Notes: generated by a model not told the origin, from the letters alone. A stretch of 8,994 nucleotides of DNA from Polyangiaceae bacterium (GCA_025936205.1 JAICTU010000381.1:1-8994), one strand, 5' to 3'. Positions 1 through 7,277 are shown, counted from the first letter of the stretch. Numbers and translations are program-made.

Positions 1-16
1 CAACGGGCGCATCCTG

Positions 17-33
17 GAGTCGAACCCCGACTC
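17..33 (-). terminator. Small hairpin downstream of the lipoprotein gene, weak terminator candidate
   Basis: A perfect 6-bp stem (GAGTCG / CGACTC) with a 5-base loop lies about 40 bases past the stop codon of the minus-strand lipoprotein gene. No T-run follows it on either strand, so it is not a canonical intrinsic terminator. The remaining bases of 1-70 hold a second, imperfect dyad around 37-52. A plus-strand reading frame enters from the left edge and stops at TGA 79-81; this could be the tail of a gene outside the window that overlaps the lipoprotein gene tail by about 11 bases, but 26 codons are too few to judge. Confidence 0.2.
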
Positions 34-70
34 GCAGTTCCGAGCTCCGAACCCCTGGACCCCTTGGCCC

Positions 71-1189
<1,119 letters not shown>

Positions 1190-1245
1190 CGACAAAGTCT
1201 GGCTTGCCACTCTCAAACCAGCAAACGTACCCCAGAGTGCTGCTC

Positions 1246-1276
1246 CGGTGTTTCACCGAATATTCACCGACGGGTG
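1246..1276. promoter_or_regulatory. Cluster of CACCG half-sites upstream of the lipoprotein gene
   Basis: The 8-mer TTCACCGA occurs twice as a direct repeat, at 1252-1259 and 1263-1270, spaced 11 bp start to start (about one helical turn). The first copy also forms a perfect inverted repeat with CGGTG at 1246-1250 (CGGTG-TTT-CACCG). A further GGTG follows at 1273-1276. The cluster sits about 60 bp upstream of the lipoprotein ATG and downstream of the lysR stop, so it could be an activator or repressor site. This is inference from symmetry and position only. Confidence 0.3.
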
Positions 1277-1310
1277 TCTGAGGATGTAGGCAAAAGGAAT
1301 TCTGGCCGCC

Positions 1311-2213
1311 TCAGGTGGGCAAGAGCTCCCACGGTGGGGGCGAGAAGGACTCGACGAGATGCGCCAGGAACGCCGCCAGCTTGGGCGAGAGATGGCGGCC
1401 GCCGGGATACACGGCTTGGAGCGGACGCTCGATCGACGACCACTCCGGCAGCACGCGCTGCAACCGCCCAGCGCGCACGTGCTCCACGCAACGGTTCTCG
1501 GGCAAGAGCGCGATGCCCAGCCCCGAGACGGCTGCGCCGCCCAGCACGTCGAAGTCATTCACGATGAAACGCGGGCTGATGCGCACCGAAGCGGTCTTGC
1601 CCGCGGCGCTCGCGAGCTCCCAGCTCGCACGCTCGGCGGCTCCTCCGAAGGCAATGCAGGGCCAGTGTGCGAGCTGCTCGCTGCTGGCCGGCGTGCCCAG
1701 CCGCTCGAGCAGGGCCGGGCTCGCCACCAGCACGTTGCGCATCGTGGCCAGCGGCCGCGCAATCAGCGTAGAATCTGCGAGCCTGCCCACGCGCACCGCC
1801 ACATCAAAGCCCTCCGCGATCAGATCGACGACGCGATCGTTGCACACGATCTCCAGCTGCACCTCGGGGTAGAGCATCAAAAAGCGCTCGCCGATGGCGC
1901 CGAGCTGCATGAAGTTCAGCGGCGCCGAGACGCGCAGTGGACCGCGCGGCGCCTCCTGCAGCTGCGTCACCGCGGCTTCAGCGGCTTCCAGCTCCAGCAA
2001 GATGCGCTCGGCATGCGCGAAGTAAGCGCGGCCCGTGTCCGTGAGCCGCAGCGTGCGCGTGGTGCGCTCGAGCAGCCGCGCCCCCAGCCTCTCCTCGAGC
2101 TCCAGCACTTTGCGGCTCACCGTCGACTTCGGGATGTCGAGCTGGCGCGCCGCGCGCACGAAGCTGCCCGCCTGCACGACCTTCGCGAAGACCAAGATCT
2201 CGTTCAGATCCAT
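1311..2213 (-). CDS. LysR-type transcriptional regulator, CrgA-like subgroup
   Basis: The 300-residue length is normal for the family. The N-terminal winged helix-turn-helix is clear: residues 1-60 contain AGSFVRAARQLDIPKSTVSRK followed by LEERLGARLLERTTRTLRLTDTG, the standard LysR recognition region. A linker helix with LELEAAEAAV leads to a type-2 periplasmic-binding-protein-like effector domain (about 90-290), with RGPLRVSAPL at its start, DVAVRVG in the middle and GGAAVSGLGIALLPE near the end. These motifs are typical of the CrgA-like LysR branch, whose members bind small, often aromatic or redox-related, effectors; the effector here cannot be read from sequence. The ATG at 2213 starts exactly at the conserved N-terminus (MDLNEILVFAKV), and no Shine-Dalgarno sequence precedes it. 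The gene is divergent from a YceI-family gene across a 111-bp intergenic region, so it probably controls that gene and itself. The lipoprotein gene downstream may or may not be cotranscribed. Confidence 0.95.
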   Translation of the reverse strand: MDLNEILVFAKVVQAGSFVRAARQLDIPKSTVSRKVLELEERLGARLLERTTRTLRLTDTGRAYFAHAERILLELEAAEAAVTQLQEAPRGPLRVSAPLNFMQLGAIGERFLMLYPEVQLEIVCNDRVVDLIAEGFDVAVRVGRLADSTLIARPLATMRNVLVASPALLERLGTPASSEQLAHWPCIAFGGAAERASWELASAAGKTASVRISPRFIVNDFDVLGGAAVSGLGIALLPENRCVEHVRAGRLQRVLPEWSSIERPLQAVYPGGRHLSPKLAAFLAHLVESFSPPPWELLPT

Positions 2214-2240
2214 GGCGAGCAGATTATCCCATTGGCGGTA
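2214..2240 (-). promoter_or_regulatory. Candidate extended -10 promoter for lysR, near-leaderless transcript
   Basis: On the minus strand, TGGGATAAT (plus coordinates 2223-2231) reads as an extended -10 element (TGn plus GATAAT). There is no convincing -35 box at the usual distance, as expected for extended -10 promoters. Transcription starting six to seven bases further would begin only two or three bases before the ATG at 2213. That agrees with the lack of a Shine-Dalgarno sequence and suggests a near-leaderless mRNA. Confidence 0.35.
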
Positions 2241-2248
2241 CAGTGATT

Positions 2249-2275
2249 CCTGAAAAGCGCCACTAGTTCATCAGG
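2249..2275. promoter_or_regulatory. Possible LysR operator in the lysR-yceI intergenic region
   Basis: A short interrupted inverted repeat, CCTGA at 2249-2253 and TCAGG at 2271-2275, is separated by 17 bases and lies in the middle of the divergent promoter region. LysR regulators usually bind interrupted dyads in such regions, but the arms are short and the T-N11-A core is not compelling. Location is the main support. I could not recognise a clear plus-strand sigma-70 promoter for the YceI gene. Confidence 0.2.
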
Positions 2276-2311
2276 CGGGACGGAGCTAGATTGAACTTCG
2301 TTGGAGCAAAT

Positions 2312-2317
2312 GAGGAG
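2312..2317 (+). promoter_or_regulatory. Ribosome binding site of the YceI gene
   Basis: GAGGAG lies seven bases upstream of ATG 2325 and is the best Shine-Dalgarno sequence in the window. It decides the start: an in-frame TTG at 2301 would place this site inside the coding region and add eight residues (MEQMRRIT) not typical of the family. Confidence 0.8.
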
Positions 2318-2324
2318 AATCACT

Positions 2325-2873
2325 ATGAATACCAATGGTTGGGCACTGGACACGGCACACTCGGGCATCGCGTTCTCGGTTCGGCACATGGTGGTGGCCA
2401 AGGTACGCGGCCGCTTCGCCAGCTGGTCCGGTAACGTGGAGATCGATGAGGCAGACCTGGCGCGCTCCCGCGTCGAGGTGGAGATCGATGCGAGCAGCAT
2501 CGATACCGGCGTCGCTCAGCGCGACCAGCACCTGCGCTCGAAGGACTTTCTCGATGTGGAACAGTTCCCGACGCTGCGCTTCCAGAGCAAACGCATCGAA
2601 AACGTGCGAGGCGACCGGCTCGACGTGATTGGAGATCTGACGCTGCACGGGGTGACTCGCGAGGTCACGCTGGCCGTGGAACGCGGCGGACAGGCCAAAG
2701 ATCCCTGGGGAAATCGCCGCGCCGGCTTCTCGGCGACCACGTCGATCCTGCGCAGCGACTTCGGGCTCACCTGGAACCAGGCGCTGGAGACGGGCGGTGT
2801 CCTGGTTGCCGACCGGATCGACATTGAGCTCGATGTGCAGGCCGTCCAGAACGCCGCACGCAAGACTGCCTGA
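2325..2873 (+). CDS. YceI family protein, cytoplasmic form
   Basis: The 182-residue product matches the YceI family over its full length. YceI proteins form a lipocalin-like beta-barrel that binds polyisoprenoid or other long amphiphilic molecules, and some respond to pH or stress. Visible hallmarks in order are WALDTAHSGIAFSVRHMVV at the N-terminus, VEIDASSIDTG, the HLRSKDFLDVEQFPTLRF segment (about residues 67-84), GDLTLHGVTREVTL, and the C-terminal SDFGLTWNQALETGG with VADRIDIELDVQAV. There is no signal peptide, unlike E. coli YceI, so this copy should act in the cytoplasm. It has a strong ribosome binding site and is divergent from a LysR regulator, a frequent pairing. The ligand is unknown. 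No strong terminator follows the stop codon. Confidence 0.93.
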   Translation: MNTNGWALDTAHSGIAFSVRHMVVAKVRGRFASWSGNVEIDEADLARSRVEVEIDASSIDTGVAQRDQHLRSKDFLDVEQFPTLRFQSKRIENVRGDRLDVIGDLTLHGVTREVTLAVERGGQAKDPWGNRRAGFSATTSILRSDFGLTWNQALETGGVLVADRIDIELDVQAVQNAARKTA

Positions 2874-2937
2874 AACGGGGCGCTGAAAAGGCCCGGGAGG
2901 AAAGAGGTGCGACACTAAGAAAAGGAGCGCTGCCGCG

Positions 2938-3239
2938 TTGTCGGAGGGCGAGGAGCGCTGCGCTATGCGGCGAGCATCGTCGGCAAGGCGGCCGCGCCAG
3001 ACGTCGGCCAGGACACGTTCCTCGCGCTGTGTCGAGCGGAGCTTGGCCAGGTCGCCGATCGTCTGGCGCCTTTCCGCGGGGATTGTGCTGTTGCTCGGCA
3101 TCGTACTGTGGGCGTTTTGGCCCCGCTCGGAACATGGCCCAACGGCCACGAGCAGAGCGACGAGGGCGACAACCGCGCTGGCGGGCACGATGAAAGACCG
3201 AGCCTCCTGCCACGAACGAGGTCGATGATGCCGAGATGA
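2938..3239 (+). pseudogene. Decayed ECF-type sigma-70 family gene fragment (region 2)
   Basis: One plus-strand frame (codons from 2958 to about 3140) reads LRYAASIVG, then DVGQDTFLALCRAE, then VADRLAPF and CAVARHRTVGVL. This pattern resembles region 2 of ECF-like sigma factors, where family members read approximately LLRYA..., DVVQDTFLRLCR..., APWLFTVCRHR.VDVLR. The frame has no start codon: an in-frame TAA lies at 2916-2918 and no ATG, GTG or TTG follows. However, AAGGAG at 2922-2927 stands ten bases before a TTG at 2938 in a second frame that begins MSEGEER. Loss of one base near 2957 would join MSEGEER directly to LRYAASIVG. After about 3140 the similarity fades, and the frame ends at TGA 3237-3239 with no region 4 helix-turn-helix. 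I read this as a sigma-factor gene broken by a frameshift and C-terminal loss. A hydrophobic stretch (IVLLLGIVLWAF) in the TTG frame is probably a by-product of reading out of frame. Recognition is by eye from motif pattern. Confidence 0.5.
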
Positions 3240-3251
3240 TCGACTGCACCC

Positions 3252-3270
3252 GTCCCCCGAAAAGGGGGAC
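3252..3270. terminator. Perfect GC-rich hairpin in the sigma fragment-SDR gap
   Basis: GTCCCCC and GGGGGAC form a perfect 7-bp stem around a GAAAA loop. It lies 13 bases after the end of the sigma-like fragment and about 105 bases past the stop codon of the minus-strand dehydrogenase gene. Being symmetric, it could act as a bidirectional terminator for two converging transcripts, though no T-run follows. It might equally be an operator or RNA structure. Apart from this and the sigma-like fragment, 2874-3375 shows no gene. Confidence 0.4.
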
Positions 3271-3299
3271 TGCCGCGAGAGAAGAATCAGCGGGCGGGC

Positions 3300-3325
3300 G
3301 CTCGAGGTCACGGGCGCCTTCGAGC
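3300..3325 (-). terminator. Imperfect hairpin downstream of the dehydrogenase gene
   Basis: GCTCGA at 3300-3305 pairs with TCGAGC at 3320-3325. Two more G-C pairs follow beyond a one-base bulge, leaving a loop of about nine bases. It is about 50 bases past the stop of the minus-strand gene. No T-tract is present, so terminator activity is only a guess. Confidence 0.2.
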
Positions 3326-3375
3326 AATGGGCATATCCTGAGGTCGCTCGGTGATCGGCGGGGGCGAGCCCTTGC

Positions 3376-4239
3376 TCAGATCAGGTGGTAGCGCTGGCGC
3401 CAGCCGAGGACTTGTTTGGCGCGCTGGTTCGAGATCAGGGCGGTGCGCTCGGGCAGCTCGGACTTGAATTCCTTCACGCCGGGGAGGAAGCGGCGGATCA
3501 GCTCGCGCGAGGGTAGGTTGGAGGAGCTGTCGTCGGCGGCGATGATCAGCGGCTCGCAACCGAGCCCGTCCCGCTCGATGCCGAGGCGGCAGGCGATCGC
3601 CAGATCGCGCGCGTCGATGTAGGACCAGAGGATGCGCAGGCGATCTTCCGGGTGGTCAAAGCGCGCCTTGACCTGGGCGTGATCCTCTGGACAGAGCACA
3701 TTGCCGATGCGGTAGGAGAGGATCTGCGTGCCGTCGCGGCGATGGAACATGGCGGCGGTGGCTTCGTTCACCACCTTGCTCAGCCCGTAGGTGTCCTCGG
3801 GCAGCTGCGGGTGCGCCTCGTCGATCGGCAAATATCTGGGTTCGAAGAACTCGTTCGCGAAACAAAAGCCGTAGGACGATTCGCTGGATCCGAGCACGGC
3901 CTTGCGGATTCCGAGCAAGCCGCATGCCTCGAGCACGTTGTAGGTACTCTGGGTGTTCACACGCCAAACTTCCACGTTGGCATGCAGCTGTGGCCGCGGA
4001 ATCGCTGCCATGTGGATCACGCCTGCGTACGGCTCGCGGTTGCCGGTCGCATGCGGCGAAAATGCGTCGATGACCTGCCCGAGATCGGTGAGGTCCACCG
4101 TGAGCTGGCGCCCCAGTGGCTCGGCGGGCGGCCGCACGTCGATGCCGACGACGTCATAGCCCTCTTCCAGGAGATGTCTGACGACCCACTGCCCCACCTT
4201 TCCGCTGCTCCCGGTCACGATCATGCGCTTGGTTGCCAT
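3376..4239 (-). CDS. Extended short-chain dehydrogenase, NAD-dependent epimerase/dehydratase family
   Basis: The product is 287 residues from the ATG at 4239. The N-terminus is a Rossmann fold with IVTGSSGKVGQW, giving the GxxGxxG dinucleotide-binding motif at residues 10-16. Asp34 at the end of beta-2 (VVGIDVRP) favours NAD over NADP. Further family marks are HMAAIPRP (76-83), Asn95, the serine-rich LGSSESSYG (116-124) and the catalytic YGLSK with Tyr151 and Lys155. GNVLCPEDH after the catalytic helix fits substrate-loop positions in sugar-nucleotide epimerases and uronate-dehydrogenase-like enzymes. The substrate cannot be assigned, and no sugar-pathway genes lie nearby. A TTG at 4275 would add 12 residues, but the Rossmann fold normally begins within a few residues of the start, so ATG 4239 is preferred. 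The gene stands alone, divergent from the PAS gene with a symmetric site between them. Confidence 0.9.
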   Translation of the reverse strand: MATKRMIVTGSSGKVGQWVVRHLLEEGYDVVGIDVRPPAEPLGRQLTVDLTDLGQVIDAFSPHATGNREPYAGVIHMAAIPRPQLHANVEVWRVNTQSTYNVLEACGLLGIRKAVLGSSESSYGFCFANEFFEPRYLPIDEAHPQLPEDTYGLSKVVNEATAAMFHRRDGTQILSYRIGNVLCPEDHAQVKARFDHPEDRLRILWSYIDARDLAIACRLGIERDGLGCEPLIIAADDSSSNLPSRELIRRFLPGVKEFKSELPERTALISNQRAKQVLGWRQRYHLI

Positions 4240-4299
4240 GGTGGGACTGCTCACATGCAGCGCGCGCAGGGTCAACTGTGAGTCTCGGCCCGACGTGCA

Positions 4300-4318
4300 T
4301 CACCCCTTGCAGGGGTGA
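4300..4318. promoter_or_regulatory. Perfect 19-bp dyad between divergent dehydrogenase and PAS genes
   Basis: TCACCCCT and AGGGGTGA form a perfect inverted repeat of 8-bp arms around TGC. The site lies 61 bp upstream of the dehydrogenase ATG and about 120 bp upstream of the PAS ATG. Its length, symmetry and position between divergent genes are what one expects of a dimeric-repressor operator. As RNA it would be a hairpin with an unusually tight three-base loop, so a DNA site is more likely. The rest of 4240-4437 shows no clear promoter motif; an in-frame GTG at 4360 could extend the PAS protein. Confidence 0.45.
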
Positions 4319-4437
4319 GTGCGAAGGCCAGTGATTGCCGATAGAACCCGCAGTGGCTCGTGCCGGCCGAAAGGCACACGGTAAGGTTCGTTCCGTGTCA
4401 CAATGCCCACGGGGGGCAGCGGTACTACGCGAGCGGC

Positions 4438-5061
4438 ATGGCGGGCGACTCGACGAGCAACATGGCAAAAGGCAGAATCACGCTCGACCTCGGCAACCTG
4501 CGGCGAAGAGCCGAGGAACGGCTGCACGAGCGCAAGCGCTCGGAGCGCCCGCAGGAGGCCGATCTGCAGCGCCTGTTGCACGAGCTCGAGGTGCATCAGA
4601 TCGAGCTGGAGATGCAGAATGAAGAGCTGCGCGAGGCGCGCGTCGAGACGGAGTCGGCGCTCGCGCGCTACACGGAGATGTTCGAGTTCGCGCCCATCGG
4701 CTACGTGACCATCGCGATCGACGGCGCGCTGCACGAGCTGAATCACGCGGCGGCGCGCGTGCTCGGCGGCATGCGCAGCACGCTGCTGCAGCGCCGCTTC
4801 GAGTCCTTCGTGGCACCGAGCTACCGGGCCGTGTTTGCGGATCTCGTGCAGCGCGTGCTGGACAGCGAGGCCCGGGAAACGGCCGAGCTGGAGCTGCTGC
4901 CGCTCGATGGGCCCGCGGTCTCGGTACAGCTGCTGGCCGCGTTGCTCGCTCGCGCGGAGCCATTGATCTTGATCGCCGTGCAAGATGTGCCGATGCAAAG
5001 CGCGGAGCGCACGGTACCCACCACCGAGTCGGGGGTCATGATGGCCGTCAACGCGCGCTAA
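4438..5061 (+). CDS. Solo PAS-domain sensor protein
   Basis: The product is 207 residues if ATG 4438 is used. Residues about 20-76 are highly charged and helical, with LLHELEVHQIELEMQNEELR (46-65), a coiled-coil segment commonly found just before PAS domains in multi-domain sensor kinases. The PAS domain covers about 77-185, starting ARYTEMFEFAPIGYVTIAIDG and continuing with ELNHAAARVLGG. No histidine kinase, GGDEF, HTH or other output domain follows; the protein ends about 20 residues past the PAS fold. It is therefore either a stand-alone sensor acting through protein contacts or a remnant of a larger sensor. The ligand is unknown. Alternative starts are GTG 4360 (233 residues) and ATG 4462 (199 residues); none has a strong ribosome binding site, and I took the first ATG. 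The Hsp70-like gene follows on the same strand after 77 bp, so the two may be cotranscribed. Confidence 0.8.
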   Translation: MAGDSTSNMAKGRITLDLGNLRRRAEERLHERKRSERPQEADLQRLLHELEVHQIELEMQNEELREARVETESALARYTEMFEFAPIGYVTIAIDGALHELNHAAARVLGGMRSTLLQRRFESFVAPSYRAVFADLVQRVLDSEARETAELELLPLDGPAVSVQLLAALLARAEPLILIAVQDVPMQSAERTVPTTESGVMMAVNAR

Positions 5062-5070
5062 TCGGCGCAG

Positions 5071-5102
5071 GGTGGCTGAGTTGGGTGGCTGAGTTGGCTG
5101 AG
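5071..5102 (+). repeat. Perfect 13-bp tandem duplication between the PAS and Hsp70 genes
   Basis: GGTGGCTGAGTTG occurs at 5071-5083 and again, without gap, at 5084-5096; GCTGAG at 5097-5102 continues as a partial third unit. The second copy supplies a GTG at 5085 that is in frame with the Hsp70-like gene, an alternative start 54 bases upstream of the preferred ATG. The unit is not a multiple of three, so a change in copy number would shift upstream frames. It looks like a slippage duplication. Confidence 0.9.
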
Positions 5103-5138
5103 CCTGCGACCCGGAACGGGCGCCGGCATCAGCCCCAG

Positions 5139-6437
5139 ATGGCTCAATTCGTACCCGAAGTTTACGCGATCGACTTTGGCACCAGCAACTCGCTGCTGGC
5201 CGCGGCCAACCGCACCGAGCTGCACCCCGCCGTGCCGCTTGACGAGCAGGCGGAAGACCCCACCGTGCTGCGCAGCGTGCTGTTCTTTCCGGAGGCGGAC
5301 GGCTCCAGCGAGGAGCGCTGCTTCTTCGGCAAGAGCGCGCTCGATGAGTACGTGGCCCGGGGCGCGCGCGGCCGGCTCTTGCGCTCGCTCAAGCGCTTTC
5401 TACCCGCACGCGGTTTCTCGCGCGCGACGATCGGTCCGCGCAGCTACACGCTGGAAGAGCTGATCTCGGCGCTCCTGCGCGAGATGCGGCAGCGCGCCGA
5501 CCGCTTCTTCGGCGCCCGCGTCGAGCGCGTGGTGCTGGGGCGGCCAGCGCGCTTCTCCAGCCGTGACGAGGACGATGCCTTTGCCGAGGGGCGGCTGCAC
5601 GCTGCGGCGCGCCTGGCGGGCTTCACGCACGTGGATTTTTGTCCGGAGCCGGTGGCCGCGGCGCGCGACTTTCGCGGCGCTCTGCAGGGGCCCAAGCTGC
5701 TCTTGATCGGCGACTTCGGGGGCGGCACCTCCGACTACAGCCTGGTGCGCATGAGCGATGGCGGCTTCTCACTGGAGAATGTGCTCGCCACGCACGGCGT
5801 GAGCGTGGCCGGCGACGCGCTCGATGGCTCGCTGATGCGCTCCAGGCTGGCGCGGCACTTCGGCGCGGAGGTTCGCTATCGGGTGCCGCTCGGCGACAAC
5901 GTGCTGCGCATGCCGCGTCCGTTGATGGAGAAGCTGTGCTCGCCCGCCGAAATGTCCTTGCTCGCGCAGCGTGATGCGCAGAGCTTTCTGCGGGACGTGC
6001 GCAGCTGGTCGCTCGGGCCCGAAGATCGCCACCACATCGACCAGCTGCTCACGCTGGTGGAGGACACGCTCGGCTTCGTGGTGTTCGAAGCGGTGGAACA
6101 GACCAAGAAGCAGCTGTCCGCGGACACGTCGACGCTGTTCTCGTTTCACGTCCCGGGCATCGACATCGATCAGGAGTTCACGCGCGAGGAGTTCGAACGC
6201 GGTGCCCGGAAGGAGCTCGACGCGATTGTCGCGGCGCTCGATGGCACGCTGCAGCGCGCGGGCGTGAGCGCGGATGCCGTGGACCTGGTGTGCCTCACCG
6301 GCGGCACCGCGCGCGTGCCGCGAGTACGCCAGGCGCTCCTGCAACGCTTCGGCGCCGATCGCTTGCACTCGCTCAGCGGCTTGCACGCCGTGGTCGAGGG
6401 GCTCGCGCGCCAGGCGCGCTGGCTGCTGCAGAACTGA
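5139..6437 (+). CDS. Hsp70-like ATPase (YegD type) without substrate-binding domain
   Basis: The 432-residue product is an actin/Hsp70-fold ATPase of about the size of E. coli YegD (450 residues), much shorter than DnaK (about 640). The phosphate-1 loop is AIDFGTSNSL with Asp12. The phosphate-2 loop is IGDFGGGTSDYSL with Asp192 and Gly194-196. The adenosine motif is LTGGTARVP at 386-394. In between, VVLGRPARFSS and FCPEPVAAARDF match the YegD family pattern. The protein ends right after the nucleotide-binding domain (GLARQARWLLQN), so the beta-sandwich peptide-binding domain and lid of DnaK are absent. YegD-type proteins are called chaperone-like, but their clients are unknown. ATG 5139 was chosen because it lies just before the first beta-strand; GTG 5085, inside a tandem repeat, would add 18 low-complexity residues. 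No Shine-Dalgarno is seen for either. The stop is 3 bp from the stop of the convergent DUF2071 gene. Confidence 0.9.
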   Translation: MAQFVPEVYAIDFGTSNSLLAAANRTELHPAVPLDEQAEDPTVLRSVLFFPEADGSSEERCFFGKSALDEYVARGARGRLLRSLKRFLPARGFSRATIGPRSYTLEELISALLREMRQRADRFFGARVERVVLGRPARFSSRDEDDAFAEGRLHAAARLAGFTHVDFCPEPVAAARDFRGALQGPKLLLIGDFGGGTSDYSLVRMSDGGFSLENVLATHGVSVAGDALDGSLMRSRLARHFGAEVRYRVPLGDNVLRMPRPLMEKLCSPAEMSLLAQRDAQSFLRDVRSWSLGPEDRHHIDQLLTLVEDTLGFVVFEAVEQTKKQLSADTSTLFSFHVPGIDIDQEFTREEFERGARKELDAIVAALDGTLQRAGVSADAVDLVCLTGGTARVPRVRQALLQRFGADRLHSLSGLHAVVEGLARQARWLLQN

Positions 6438-6440
6438 CCG

Positions 6441-7214
6441 TCAGGCGGTGACCGGCGCCCAGGCCAGCACGTCGAGCCGGCGCGCGAAATGCAACACGGG
6501 CCCCGTATCACGCAGGTGCAGGCCCGCCCAGCGCACCTGCTCCGTCGGGTCGAGCTCGGCCTCCGCCGGTTGCAGCGGCCAGGGCAGATGATGAATCTCG
6601 CCGCGATGGACACGACCTGAAGCGTCAGTGGTGTAGAGGCAGTAGCGCGCGGTGAGCCAGTCATCGAAGCTACCGGGAGCGGCCAGCATCTGCTCACCGC
6701 TGGGCCCATAGCGCGCGCGCAGGCTGGCGCTGGGCCCGGCCAGGCGCCGGCTGTCGTACCGCACGCCCGCGCCTTCGGCCGAGCGCGCGATGCGCGCCCA
6801 GAAGTACGGCAGATGAAAGCTGGCGCGCGCGCCGAGCACCGCGGGGCAGCACGCCGCGTCGAGACTGAAGAAGTAAACGCCCGGCTTCCCGCCGCGCCGC
6901 ACGTAGGTGCGCACATTCAGCTCGGCGAACGCCGAGACCCAGGGCAGCCGGTTCAGCGCGGGCAAGCCGACCTGCGTCATGTGGAAGGGCACGACCCCGA
7001 TCCAGCCTTCGCCCTCCCAGAGGTCGAGCTCGAGTGCTGCCGGCACCAGCGCGCGCAGCTCGTCCGCCCGCACCGGCCAGTGCGCGAACAGCAGATCGTG
7101 CCAGCTCATCGTCATGATGAATGGCGCGTCCGGCAGCGGATACGGGCGATGCTGCGTGTGCACGAGCAGCTCGCGCCAGGCGCTCGCAGGAAGAGGGTCC
7201 TTCGCGTCGGTCAT
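6441..7214 (-). CDS. DUF2071 (YqjF-like) family protein
   Basis: The product is 257 residues from ATG 7214. It matches the DUF2071/YqjF family: MSWHDLLFAHWPVRADELRA near the N-terminus, GWIGVVPFHM, the FAELNVRTYV motif, GVYFFSLDA, and FHLPYFWARI. The central and C-terminal parts carry FDDWLTARYCLY and IHHLPWPLQPAEAEL, also typical. The fold is thought to be related to acetoacetate decarboxylase, but no decarboxylase function is established, and the family is usually annotated as unknown. There is no signal peptide or membrane segment, so it is cytoplasmic. A TTG at 7262 would add 16 residues that resemble read-through of intergenic sequence. The gene lies 63 bp downstream of the DUF2079 membrane protein gene on the same strand and may be cotranscribed with it. 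Its end converges tail to tail on the Hsp70-like gene with no terminator in the 3-bp gap. Confidence 0.85.
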   Translation of the reverse strand: MTDAKDPLPASAWRELLVHTQHRPYPLPDAPFIMTMSWHDLLFAHWPVRADELRALVPAALELDLWEGEGWIGVVPFHMTQVGLPALNRLPWVSAFAELNVRTYVRRGGKPGVYFFSLDAACCPAVLGARASFHLPYFWARIARSAEGAGVRYDSRRLAGPSASLRARYGPSGEQMLAAPGSFDDWLTARYCLYTTDASGRVHRGEIHHLPWPLQPAEAELDPTEQVRWAGLHLRDTGPVLHFARRLDVLAWAPVTA

Positions 7215-7277
7215 CTCGAACCGTGCCGGACCCAACTTAGGCCCCCGAGGTTCCCGCCACAAGGGCGCGGGGGACGT

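Noticed and set aside
11..35. tRNA-like T-arm on the minus strand (GGTTCGACTCC)
   Set aside because: The T-stem does not pair beyond two bases and no acceptor, anticodon or D-arm can be built around it.
1359..2246. Plus-strand open frame of 295 codons opposite lysR
   Set aside because: Exact antisense of a well-supported LysR gene; composition is His/Arg/Gln-rich with no domain pattern.
2286..3311. Minus-strand open frame of 341 codons with a hydrophobic run near its N-terminus
   Set aside because: Most of it is antisense to the YceI gene, and the rest is antisense to the sigma-like fragment. The hydrophobic stretch is explained by the complementary strand composition.
5769..6386. 205-codon minus-strand frame opposite the Hsp70-like gene
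   Set aside because: Antisense shadow; Hsp70 motifs on the plus strand are unambiguous.
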